The notes beneath the pieces were generated by a model. That model did not search any database. It worked only from the letters and a program-made list of their open reading frames with translations, and had not been told where the DNA came from. A stretch of DNA of 9,183 bases. It comes from an uncultured Paracoccaceae bacterium (lineage in GTDB: Bacteria > Pseudomonadota > Alphaproteobacteria > Rhodobacterales > Rhodobacteraceae). The position numbers were made by a program, and so were the translations under genes. The DNA lies in the NCBI GenBank assembly GCA_937927885.1, contig CALEZJ010000568.1:1-9183 (forward strand), read 5' to 3'. Shown piece after piece: positions 1 to 6,336 of the stretch (its first letter is position 1; each line of letters begins with the position of its first letter).

Positions 1-81
1 GGAGCGCCCTGAATGCGCGCCCTTCGGAATGGCGATGACATGCGGGTTTTCGCGTGCGGGCGCAATGGGGCGGCTTTTCAA
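1..81 (-). CDS. Possible N-terminus of a further operon gene (partial, TTG start)
   Basis: On the minus strand a TTG at 81-79 overlaps the TGA of the preceding glycosyltransferase gene as TTGA, mimicking the ATGA couplings used upstream in the same operon. The frame stays open to the window edge (27 codons). It reads MKSRPIAPAR and continues with a protein-like stretch, ENPHVIAIPKGAHSGR. I do not recognise the product. No Shine-Dalgarno sequence precedes the TTG, and two other short readings compete: a minus-strand ATG at 41-39, and a plus-strand frame ending at a TGA at 36-38 that would be the tail of a convergent gene. Position and overlap favour the TTG reading, but too little sequence is present to be sure. 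Confidence 0.27.
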   Translation of the reverse strand, partial: MKSRPIAPARENPHVIAIPKGAHSGRS

Positions 82-2120
82 CGCCAGTGCAGCGGGCCGG
101 TCTTGTGGGCAAAGGGCAGGTTGGTGGCGATACGGGCGTCGTAGTCGGGCTGGGTCAGCAGCCGCAGTCCCGGCGCCTCCTCGGCCGAGTCGAGAGCGCG
201 GCGCAATTCCAGCGTAAGGGGCGCGGGGCCGCTGTCCCACCAGGGATAGGGGGCGGCCCTGGCGCCGAGCGCCTCGGCAATGCGCGACCGAAGCCGGGCG
301 AACAGCGGCAGTCCGGGCAGGGCGGCAAGGAAGTTGTTGGCAATCGTGCCGTGTCCTTCCTCGACCACGAAGACCCCCCTCGCCCCGGTCAGCCAGTCGT
401 CGATGCCCTGCCTGGGGTACTCGTCAAGGTCGGCGAACAGCCCGCCCTCCTGCGCGATCAGCGCCACGCGAAAGAGGTCGGCGCGGGTGGCGGGCAGGGG
501 CTGGCGGTCAAAGAGCGCGACCAGTTCGGGCCCGTGGCGCGCCAGCCAGTCGCGGGCGGCGGGGGCGTCGAACAGCCTCTGCTCCATCAGGGCGCCCCAG
601 GCCCGCAGACCGGTGTTGACCGGCGCGGACAGCGGACCTTCCCAGTAATGCGCGATGCGGCGGGGGATCGGCGGGGCGTCGGTGGCCTGAAAGGCCGGGC
701 GCGCCCGGGCAAAGGCGCGGGCGGCGGCGCCGGGGCCGTCCGGTCCACGCACCGCATCCTGCACGATCAGGTCGCGAAGGTCGTCGGGCGGCACCTGCCC
801 CAGTTGTGCGGTCCTCAAGTCTCGGAACCGGTCGAGGTGGGCCAGGGCGCGCGCGTCTTCGCCCTTGAAAAATGCCAGGCGCGCTGCCGAAAGCAACAGT
901 CCCATCCGCGTCGGGCTGTGGATCAGCGCGGGGGCCAGCGCCGCCCCTGCCGCGTCGAAGTCGCGCGCCGCCAAGGCGATTTCGGCCTGCCACCAGGCGT
1001 GATCGGCGGCAAGCGGGCGGGCGGCGGGCAGGGGTGGCAGGGCGTTGCGCGCGGCCTCCAGCTGCCCCAGCCGCAGATGCGCCTCGGCCCGGCGCAAGGC
1101 GCGGCGAAAGACCTCGTCGGGCGGGGCCGGGGCAGTTTCTTGCCGCGACAGCGCAAGGTCGGCGCGGCCCAGCCGGATCAGCCAGCCTGCATCGGCGGCG
1201 GGATCGGCGGCAAGAAACGCCCAGTCCTCGTCAGCCTCGCGGGCGGCGCGGTGCAGCCCTTGCAGTGCGCCGTGCCGGGGGAACAGGCGCAGCGCGGCGG
1301 CGGCGCGGGCCCGTTGTCCCTTTGCCCCTTCGGCCCTGCGGCAGCGCAGGTCCTGCGCGAGGCGGCGTGCGCCCCAGGTCCAGGGCGGTGTCGCAGGCAG
1401 GGCATCGAGAAGCGCGCGGGCGCGACCCGGATCGTCGCAATCGAGAGCCAGCCGGATCTGTTGCGCGCGCACTTCGGGGTGGTCGGAGCCATGGTGGCGC
1501 GCCAGCGCATCGAGGGCGGCGCGAGCGCGGGCAAAGTCGCGCTCGGTCACAAAGGCGTCGATCAGGAAGACCCAAAGCGGGGGATGGGCAGGCAGCGTCC
1601 CTGCGCTGGCATCAAAGTGCCGCGCCAGCGCCGCCCCGCCCTGCGTCCGCCACAGCGCCAGCAGGTCCAGCCGCGCCCCCTCGCCCCCCAAAGGCGGCTC
1701 GGCGGGCAGATCGGCAAGAATACGCAATTCGGCCCGCGCGCGCGCATCCTCGGCGTGGCTGGGGCTGGCGGGGTTCAGCCCCTCGGTCGCTGCCAGCGCG
1801 GCTTCGGGCTGGCCCGATTGCCACAGCGCCCAGGCCAGCGTGCCGAACCGCCGCCCCTCGCGCCGCACGATGGTCTCCAGCGGGGCGGGGTCGCCGGTGG
1901 CTTCGAACGTCAGCCATCCCAGATCGACCGACCAGGGCCAGCGGTCCAGCACCGCCTGCAACGCGTCGGTCGCGGGCAGGGCGTGGCGCACCAGCGGCCG
2001 CAGCGCCTCCAGCGCCTCCGCGTAGTCGAGCCCGTCGACCCGCGCCATCAGCGCGCGCTGCGGCGCCTCGGGATCGGCCAGCGGGGCGTGCCAGAGGGTG
2101 GCGGCGAGCGTATCGGTCAT
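78..2120 (-). CDS. TPR-like/helical repeat protein with C-terminal GT32-like glycosyltransferase domain
   Basis: This gene encodes 680 residues from the ATG at 2120-2118, which overlaps the TGA of the upstream sulfotransferase as ATGA; an open frame upstream of this ATG is only a shadow of that gene. Residues 1 to about 480 are Ala/Leu/Arg-rich helical repeats resembling degenerate TPRs (for example ARAALDALARHH near 199-210). From about 485 the sequence changes to a GT32 (Gly_transf_sug, OCH1/capsular-type) pattern: IPRRIAHYWEG at 485-495, RADLFR at 546-551, GGLFADLDEY at 559-568 with a DLD (DXD) metal/nucleotide-sugar motif at 564-566, NNFLAALPG at 595-603, and a closing AHKTGPLHW. I see no signal peptide or membrane segment, so it should act in the cytosol. 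The family transfers a sugar from a nucleotide sugar; donor and acceptor are unknown. The helical half may recruit the acceptor or operon partners (inference). Confidence 0.82.
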   Translation of the reverse strand: MTDTLAATLWHAPLADPEAPQRALMARVDGLDYAEALEALRPLVRHALPATDALQAVLDRWPWSVDLGWLTFEATGDPAPLETIVRREGRRFGTLAWALWQSGQPEAALAATEGLNPASPSHAEDARARAELRILADLPAEPPLGGEGARLDLLALWRTQGGAALARHFDASAGTLPAHPPLWVFLIDAFVTERDFARARAALDALARHHGSDHPEVRAQQIRLALDCDDPGRARALLDALPATPPWTWGARRLAQDLRCRRAEGAKGQRARAAAALRLFPRHGALQGLHRAAREADEDWAFLAADPAADAGWLIRLGRADLALSRQETAPAPPDEVFRRALRRAEAHLRLGQLEAARNALPPLPAARPLAADHAWWQAEIALAARDFDAAGAALAPALIHSPTRMGLLLSAARLAFFKGEDARALAHLDRFRDLRTAQLGQVPPDDLRDLIVQDAVRGPDGPGAAARAFARARPAFQATDAPPIPRRIAHYWEGPLSAPVNTGLRAWGALMEQRLFDAPAARDWLARHGPELVALFDRQPLPATRADLFRVALIAQEGGLFADLDEYPRQGIDDWLTGARGVFVVEEGHGTIANNFLAALPGLPLFARLRSRIAEALGARAAPYPWWDSGPAPLTLELRRALDSAEEAPGLRLLTQPDYDARIATNLPFAHKTGPLHWR

Positions 2121-2899
2121 GGCGCCGCCGCAATCAGGGACGCGCCTTCGGCAAAGGTCATGCCCAGCAGGCGTTCGGCTTCGCACCGATAGCGCCAGGT
2201 CAGGCCGTGAAGGAACATCAGCACCGAACGGTCCAGCGCAAAGGGTTCCGAGGCCCAGACCCGCCCCGCCATCAGCCCGTCCAGCCGCGCGCGCCGCTCG
2301 CCGGTGATCTCTGCAATCGGCAGATCCAGCGCCGCGAACAGCCGGGCCACGCTGTCCGAGCGGTCGCGGTGAAAATCCTCGTAGTTGAGCAACAGCAGAT
2401 CCGGATAGGCCGTCCGCCAGGCGGTGACATTGCGAAGATAGTCGCCGTGCAGGTCCAGTTCCGCCCGCGCGATCAGGTCCAGCCCGGCCGCGTCCAGGTG
2501 CAGGGGGGCGGCGTGGTCCCTGCCCAGATGCCAGAGCATCTGCATCCGCAAGGCCGAAACCGCCCGCGCCAGCGGGTCGCGCAACAGGTAGATCACCCGT
2601 GCCCCCGGGTTCAGCGCCCTGCATTCGGCAATCGCCGCCGCATCGAGCCCCGCATATTCCGGGGTGAAGTCGAGGCTTCGCAGCGCCGGATCCGGCGGGG
2701 TCAGCAGGGCGCGGTACCAGTCGACCCCGCGCGCGTGGTTCCAGTCCCAGAAATGCGCCTCCTTGTCGGTCGAGGTGAGGGGTTCACTGTCGGGAAAGGC
2801 CCAGGTCCGCGGATGGCAGGCCAGCACGGAATGCAGCCACGAGGTCGAGCCCTTCTGGCAGCCGATGCAGAGGATGTCGGCGATGTTGGCGCGGCTCAT
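2117..2899 (-). CDS. PAPS-dependent sulfotransferase (second of tandem pair)
   Basis: This gene encodes 260 residues. The N-terminal strand and 5'-phosphosulfate loop read ADILCIGCQKGSTSWL (7-22), with the usual catalytic/PAPS-contacting Lys at 16. The 3'-phosphate-binding segment is RVIYLLRDPLARAVSALRM (101-119), with the expected Arg107 and Ser115. A KEAHFWDWNH block lies at 46-55, similar to the KE/H/W region after the loop in NDST-like and Sulfotransfer family proteins. Length and motif order fit a complete, soluble bacterial sulfotransferase that moves sulfate from PAPS to a hydroxyl or amine; the acceptor is probably a glycan, judging by the flanking glycosyltransferases (inference). 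The ATG at 2899-2897 overlaps the upstream paralogue's stop as ATGA, and its own stop overlaps the next gene's start in the same way. It is clearly paralogous to its upstream neighbour over its whole length, including the C-terminal GLTW and TFAEGASL blocks. Confidence 0.88.
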   Translation of the reverse strand: MSRANIADILCIGCQKGSTSWLHSVLACHPRTWAFPDSEPLTSTDKEAHFWDWNHARGVDWYRALLTPPDPALRSLDFTPEYAGLDAAAIAECRALNPGARVIYLLRDPLARAVSALRMQMLWHLGRDHAAPLHLDAAGLDLIARAELDLHGDYLRNVTAWRTAYPDLLLLNYEDFHRDRSDSVARLFAALDLPIAEITGERRARLDGLMAGRVWASEPFALDRSVLMFLHGLTWRYRCEAERLLGMTFAEGASLIAAAP

Positions 2900-3672
2900 G
2901 GGCGTGCGCCCCTGAGGCTGGCGGCTTCGGTGAAGGTGAAACCTTCGGTTGCGATGGCCTCACGGTCGGCCCAGGTGAGCCCGTCGAGGAAGTCGAGGCA
3001 ATCGGGGGAGAGCGCATAGGCAGGCGTCGCCCAGACCCGGTTGCGCGCCCGCTGCTGCAGACGCGCCAGGGTTTCGGGGTCTGGCGCGGGCAGGGCGCAA
3101 TGGGTCAGGATCCGGTCCAGCGCGATGTCGGGATCGGCGATGATCGCCTCGACGTTCATCACCAGCAGGTCGGGGTAGCGCGCCCGCCAGCGCCGCAGGT
3201 TGGCGGCATAGGCGCCGTGGTCATGCAGCGCCGCCTGCTGGCAGCGGTCAAGGAATTCGGGGCCCATGGTCAGGCGAATTGCCTCGGCCGGGGCGTGGTC
3301 GCTGGCCCAGAGCGTGCGCATCCGCAGCGCGGAAACCGCCCGCGCCAAGGGGTCGCGCAGAAGGTAGATCACCCGCGCATCGGGGCTGAGACGTTTGCAT
3401 TCGTCAAGTGCCTCATCCCCCAGAAAGGCATATTCCGGCGTGATATCAAGGCTTTTCATGGCGTCCCCAAGGGGCCGCATCAAGGTGCGATACCAGGCTT
3501 CGCCGCGCCTGTGGTTCCAGTCCCAGTAATGCGCCTCCTTGTTCGACGAGGTGACGGGGCTGAAATCGGGAAAGCTGGACACACCGGGATGCGCCTGCAA
3601 AAGCTGGTGCAGCCAGGTGGTCATGGCACGCTGCGCGCCGATGCCCAGAATGTCGGCGACATTGCGGCGCAT
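2896..3672 (-). CDS. PAPS-dependent sulfotransferase (first of tandem pair, Arg in PSB loop)
   Basis: This gene encodes 258 residues from the ATG at 3672-3670, which shares one base with the preceding stop (TGATG), so translation is probably coupled; no clear Shine-Dalgarno is visible. The N-terminal loop is ADILGIGAQRAMTTWL (6-21), where Arg15 occupies the position of the usual Lys. The 3'-phosphate-binding segment RVIYLLRDPLARAVSALRM (100-118) is identical to that of the neighbouring paralogue, with Arg106 and Ser114. KEAHYWDWNH (45-54), SLDITPEYA (74-82) and the C-terminal TFTEAASL block are also shared. Arg at the loop position occurs in other bacterial sulfotransferases (PRSGT-type loops), so the enzyme need not be inactive. 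It is predicted to be cytosolic, to use PAPS as donor and to act on an unknown acceptor. The pair probably arose by tandem duplication and then diverged outside the cofactor site. Confidence 0.87.
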   Translation of the reverse strand: MRRNVADILGIGAQRAMTTWLHQLLQAHPGVSSFPDFSPVTSSNKEAHYWDWNHRRGEAWYRTLMRPLGDAMKSLDITPEYAFLGDEALDECKRLSPDARVIYLLRDPLARAVSALRMRTLWASDHAPAEAIRLTMGPEFLDRCQQAALHDHGAYAANLRRWRARYPDLLVMNVEAIIADPDIALDRILTHCALPAPDPETLARLQQRARNRVWATPAYALSPDCLDFLDGLTWADREAIATEGFTFTEAASLRGARP

Positions 3673-4430
3673 CAGGCAGCGCCCGGCGGTTCGGCCAGAT
3701 CGGGCGGCAGCGGCCAGCGGCTGGCATAGGCGGTGCGGTGGCGCGCCAGGGCCTCGGCATCGGCGGCGGCGCGGGCGGCCTCGATGGCGCGGCGCCGACG
3801 GTGGGAATTGTCGCCGGCGCCGATCGCTGTCTCGAAACAGCGCAGCGCCAGGGCAGGATCGGCGTTGCGCAGGGCCAGGTCCCCCAACATGCGAAGCGCA
3901 TAGCCGGTGTTGCCCGGCCCGTCGTCGCGAAATCCGGGTGCCGAAATGCGCATCGCCATCGGCCCCAGCAAGAGCCGCGCCAGCCGGTCGGCGCGCCCCA
4001 GCCGGTTGAAATCGTAAAGTGCGGCGACCGCCCCGGCCAGCCGCGCGGGATCGGCGATCTGTGGCGCGGGGTCACGCGCGCAGGCATCCTCGAAACGGGC
4101 GGCAGAGAGTTCGGCGACCTGCCAGGCGCGCAGGAAATCGAGGTGCAGAAAGACCGCCAGCGAGGCGCCGGGCCGCGACAGGGCCGCCCAGCCCGCGGCA
4201 TCGACCAGCGAAACGGGCGCGGCGAGCGGCGTGTTGGCCAGCCCCTCGGCCAGCGCGATCAGCCGGGACGGATCGCGCCGCGCCCCTGGATCGTGGTCGG
4301 CCAGCCCGTCCTGCCCCAGCGTGGCGATGCAACGGTAGCCCGCGCGTTTCTGCGCCGGATCGTCGAGGCGCTGGAACAGGTCGATCCCGCGTTCCCCGCG
4401 AATGGCGAATTCCGGCACTTCGTCGAACAC
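3672..4430 (-). CDS. Hypothetical protein with TPR-like C-terminal half
   Basis: I recognise no named family in this 252-residue protein. The N-terminal third (1-100) is mixed, starting MFDEVPEFAIRGERGIDLFQ. The rest is helical. A segment around 173-206 (GYALRMLGDLALRNADP followed by ALALRCFETAIGAGDN) fits one tetratricopeptide-like helix pair, and a charged Ala/Arg-rich helix follows (212-235). There is no signal peptide or membrane segment. The start is GTG at 4430-4428, chosen because an AAAGGGGG Shine-Dalgarno-like run lies about 8 bases upstream, just after the stop of the glycosyltransferase gene (15-base gap). Its stop overlaps the next ATG as TGATG. Its place between a glycosyltransferase and the sulfotransferases suggests a scaffold or acceptor-binding role in the same pathway; that is inference only. 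The helical composition resembles the N-terminal half of the GT32-like protein further downstream. Confidence 0.75.
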   Translation of the reverse strand: MFDEVPEFAIRGERGIDLFQRLDDPAQKRAGYRCIATLGQDGLADHDPGARRDPSRLIALAEGLANTPLAAPVSLVDAAGWAALSRPGASLAVFLHLDFLRAWQVAELSAARFEDACARDPAPQIADPARLAGAVAALYDFNRLGRADRLARLLLGPMAMRISAPGFRDDGPGNTGYALRMLGDLALRNADPALALRCFETAIGAGDNSHRRRRAIEAARAAADAEALARHRTAYASRWPLPPDLAEPPGAA

Positions 4431-4446
4431 GGCCGTTTCCCCCTTT
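4431..4446 (-). promoter_or_regulatory. Ribosome binding site deciding a GTG start
   Basis: Read on the minus strand, a purine run AAAGGGGGAAA lies just after the TGA of the family 2 glycosyltransferase gene and about 8 bases before the GTG at 4430. It is the only clear Shine-Dalgarno inside the accessory operon; the genes after it rely on stop/start overlaps. It supports GTG as the initiator. Confidence 0.6.
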
Positions 4447-6008
4447 CAAAGGCGGCTGATCGCCAGATCGTGGCACGCCAGCCGGAAATTCTGCGCCCAT
4501 CGCGGCAAGGCGATCGACAGCCGCGGCGTGTCGCCCTGGGCAAGCAGCGTCGCCGGGAACTCGCGCACCAGCCGCAGACCCCCCGGGCCCGGGCAGGCAT
4601 GGACATGGGGCACCTGAAACTGGTGCGCGCGTCGACCAAGCCGGTCGCGGGTCCAGATCGACAATGCGGTTTCAAAGAGGAATTCGTCGGCGCCGCTCAG
4701 AACCAGCTCGCATCTCAGACCCTCGCCCGCCTTGGCGAGCCCGGCAAGCGAAACCTCAAGCGCGCACCAGTCCCGGGTCGCGGGCACCTGCACCACCAGG
4801 CGCCGCCGCGACGGCGAGGCATGCAGCGCAAGTCCAGGCTGAGACTCGGGCATCGAGAGGATCAGACGCTCCAGAAACGGCGTCTCGACCCCGAGGCGAT
4901 AGCCAAGCTCCTCGGTTCCGACCGGGTCCCACAGCGACCAGAGCCGGGACGCGGGGGCGGTTTCGGCGAGGGGGGGATTGGCGCCCCCGTCGATCCGCCG
5001 CTCGAGCGCGGCGAGGCGCTCGCGCAGCGCCGCCGATTCGCCGTTGATCTTGTGCCAGAGCGCCGAAGTCTCGTCGTTGATCTCCTTAAGCAGCGTGGCC
5101 CCCAGGGCGCGCAGCATCGGCGCGCTGACGCCCGGATCAGAGGGATCGGGCGAATTGACCGTTCCCCGCGCCAGATCCGAAAACAGCCGCCAGTCATAGG
5201 ACGGGTTGTCGAGCGTGTTCATCGCCACGCTTTGCGCCTGATCGCTGGTTCGGCGGATGCGGCGATGGTGATGCGCCAGCACTCGGTCCAGGATCGCCAG
5301 CCGCCAATGTTCGAGGAAGCGCGTCATGAAGGCGCGGTCCTCCATCACGTTGAATTCGGGCGGAAAGCCCCCGACCGCCAGCACCGCCGCGCGATTCAGC
5401 ATCCATTGGACCGGATAGAGGTCATGGCGGTAGGTCGCATAGGCGATGGGGTTCAGAAAGAAATCGGTCCGGCGAAAGGCATTGGGCAGGCCTTCCTCGC
5501 CCAGCGGGACCAGGACCTCGTGCCCGTCGACCCGTTGCAGATCCTCGCTGAGGGCGCTGACCAGCGCCGCGACGCCGCCCAGATCAGGGGCCAGCGCGCG
5601 GGTGCTGTCGTAATGCGCCAGCAGCGCGGCGAGGAATTCCGGTTCCCAGGTGTCGTCATCGTCGAGGCAACAGACGAGTTCGGTCTCCAGCGCGCGGGCG
5701 CCCCGGTTGAAGGCCTCGGACCGGCCGACCGAGGTTTCATGGTGCAACAGCGCCATGGAGCCGCCTTCCAGGGGGTCTGCGGCCGCGTCGAACTGCCGTG
5801 CAAGTCCCGCCATGGCCAGGCCGGTTTCCAGCGTGGCGCGGTCGCCGCCGTCATTGACCAGCATCACCCGCCAGCCGCCATGGGTCTGGGCCAGAACGCT
5901 GCGCAGCGCGCGCGCGACGAACAGCGGCCGGTCGCGCGTGCGGATCACGATGCCGACGCGGGCAGGAACAGGGGACGGGTCACTGGCAAGGGGCGGCACG
6001 GAGGTCAT
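4446..6008 (-). CDS. Family 2 glycosyltransferase with coiled coil and extra C-terminal module
   Basis: This gene encodes 520 residues. The GT-A fold family 2 signature begins at once: VGIVIRTRDRP (18-28), SVLAQTHGGW (37-46), VMLVNDGG (48-55), then the metal/nucleotide-sugar motif CLDDDDTWEPEF (114-125). An acceptor-side MEDRAFMTRFLEHW block (222-235, ED at 223-224) and HHHRRIRRTSDQ (246-257) follow. Residues about 303-340 are heptad-like and predict a short coiled coil. Residues about 355-520 form a separate, strand-rich module that I cannot assign; it could be a carbohydrate-binding-like domain. No membrane segment is seen, so it is a cytosolic transferase of unknown donor. The ATG at 6008-6006 is preferred: the frame continues upstream, but as a Pro/Arg/Ser-rich low-quality extension whose own ATG (6128) lacks a usable ribosome site. 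It is the first gene of the minus-strand operon. Confidence 0.87.
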   Translation of the reverse strand: MTSVPPLASDPSPVPARVGIVIRTRDRPLFVARALRSVLAQTHGGWRVMLVNDGGDRATLETGLAMAGLARQFDAAADPLEGGSMALLHHETSVGRSEAFNRGARALETELVCCLDDDDTWEPEFLAALLAHYDSTRALAPDLGGVAALVSALSEDLQRVDGHEVLVPLGEEGLPNAFRRTDFFLNPIAYATYRHDLYPVQWMLNRAAVLAVGGFPPEFNVMEDRAFMTRFLEHWRLAILDRVLAHHHRRIRRTSDQAQSVAMNTLDNPSYDWRLFSDLARGTVNSPDPSDPGVSAPMLRALGATLLKEINDETSALWHKINGESAALRERLAALERRIDGGANPPLAETAPASRLWSLWDPVGTEELGYRLGVETPFLERLILSMPESQPGLALHASPSRRRLVVQVPATRDWCALEVSLAGLAKAGEGLRCELVLSGADEFLFETALSIWTRDRLGRRAHQFQVPHVHACPGPGGLRLVREFPATLLAQGDTPRLSIALPRWAQNFRLACHDLAISRL

Positions 6009-6128
6009 GGGATCGGCAGACTCGGGGTTACGGGGACTTTGGGAACCAGACGGCGAAAGGGGGAACCGTGGCCCGGGGGGCTGGCCCGCCCGGCGCGACG
6101 GTAGCCCAAGGCCCGGCGCGCGGTCCAT

Positions 6129-6151
6129 CCCGATTTCTGCGCGCAATCGGG
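6129..6151. repeat. Perfect 7-bp inverted repeat upstream of the rplU promoter
   Basis: CCCGATT (6129-6135) and AATCGGG (6145-6151) are perfect inverted copies around a 9-base GC-rich centre. The centre-to-centre distance of 16 bases fits a dimeric regulator site, and it lies 21 bases upstream of the -35 box. It could also be a weak RNA hairpin. There is no T-tract, so a terminator is unlikely. Confidence 0.35.
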
Positions 6152-6172
6152 GCATTTCCAGCGGTCCGAGCC

Positions 6173-6202
6173 TTGACTTTGCTTGGCTGATGGGGGTATC
6201 GC
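6173..6202 (+). promoter_or_regulatory. Candidate sigma-70 promoter for rplU-rpmA
   Basis: A -35 box TTGACT (6173-6178) is followed after 18 bases by TATCGC (6197-6202). This matches the loose alphaproteobacterial housekeeping promoter, with a strong -35 and a degenerate -10. Transcription would start near 6209, giving a leader of about 130 bases before the rplU ATG. A -10 of identical sequence appears in the obgE candidate promoter. Confidence 0.5.
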
Positions 6203-6321
6203 CCGCCGGTGTCGTGCATCGCAAGGTGCAGGACGTGCCGATTATTGACCCCACAGGGGCGCAGTCCGAGGCGGCGCAAGCCATCAACACCCGCAAGGGG
6301 GCCACAGGGCGCGGAGACAAA

Positions 6322-6336
6322 AAGGAAAGACAGGAC
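6322..6336 (+). promoter_or_regulatory. rplU ribosome binding site
   Basis: A purine-rich AAGGAAAG stretch begins at 6322, with GGA at 6324-6326, 10 bases before the ATG at 6337. It marks this ATG as the rplU start even though the frame remains open far upstream. Confidence 0.6.

Larger units (their letters stand above)
6009..6336. other. Divergent intergenic region between glycan operon and rplU
   Basis: This 328-base region separates the minus-strand glycosyltransferase operon from rplU and must hold the start signals for both. It contains a convincing plus-strand promoter and an inverted repeat (both listed separately). Two GGGAACC copies lie at 6041-6047 and 6061-6067, and two GCCCGGCGCG copies at 6088-6097 and 6111-6120. 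No convincing minus-strand promoter is visible. The frame of rplU is open through the whole region on the plus strand, but the encoded extension does not resemble L21, so I treat the region as non-coding. Confidence 0.7.

Noticed and set aside
54..3019. Two long plus-strand open frames (712 and 715 codons) opposite the GT32-like and sulfotransferase genes
   Set aside because: They are Arg/Gly/Pro/Ala-rich with no recognisable motifs and mirror high-GC coding strands. The minus-strand frames carry clear family motifs and ordered overlaps.
3738..6104. A 788-codon plus-strand open frame antisense to the hypothetical and GT2 genes
   Set aside because: Its composition is that of an antisense shadow, it has no domain, and it spans two genes that are well supported on the other strand.
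6196..6224. Minus-strand promoter TTGCGA-N18-GATACC for the glycan operon
   Set aside because: The -10 match is weak, the site overlaps the plus-strand -10, and the leader would be about 180 bases long. It is not better than chance in GC-rich DNA.
5650..6336. Upstream extension of rplU in the same frame
   Set aside because: The frame is open, but L21 begins at MFAVLKTGGKQY and an AAGGA site precedes that ATG. The extension overlaps the GT2 gene and has no homology to L21.
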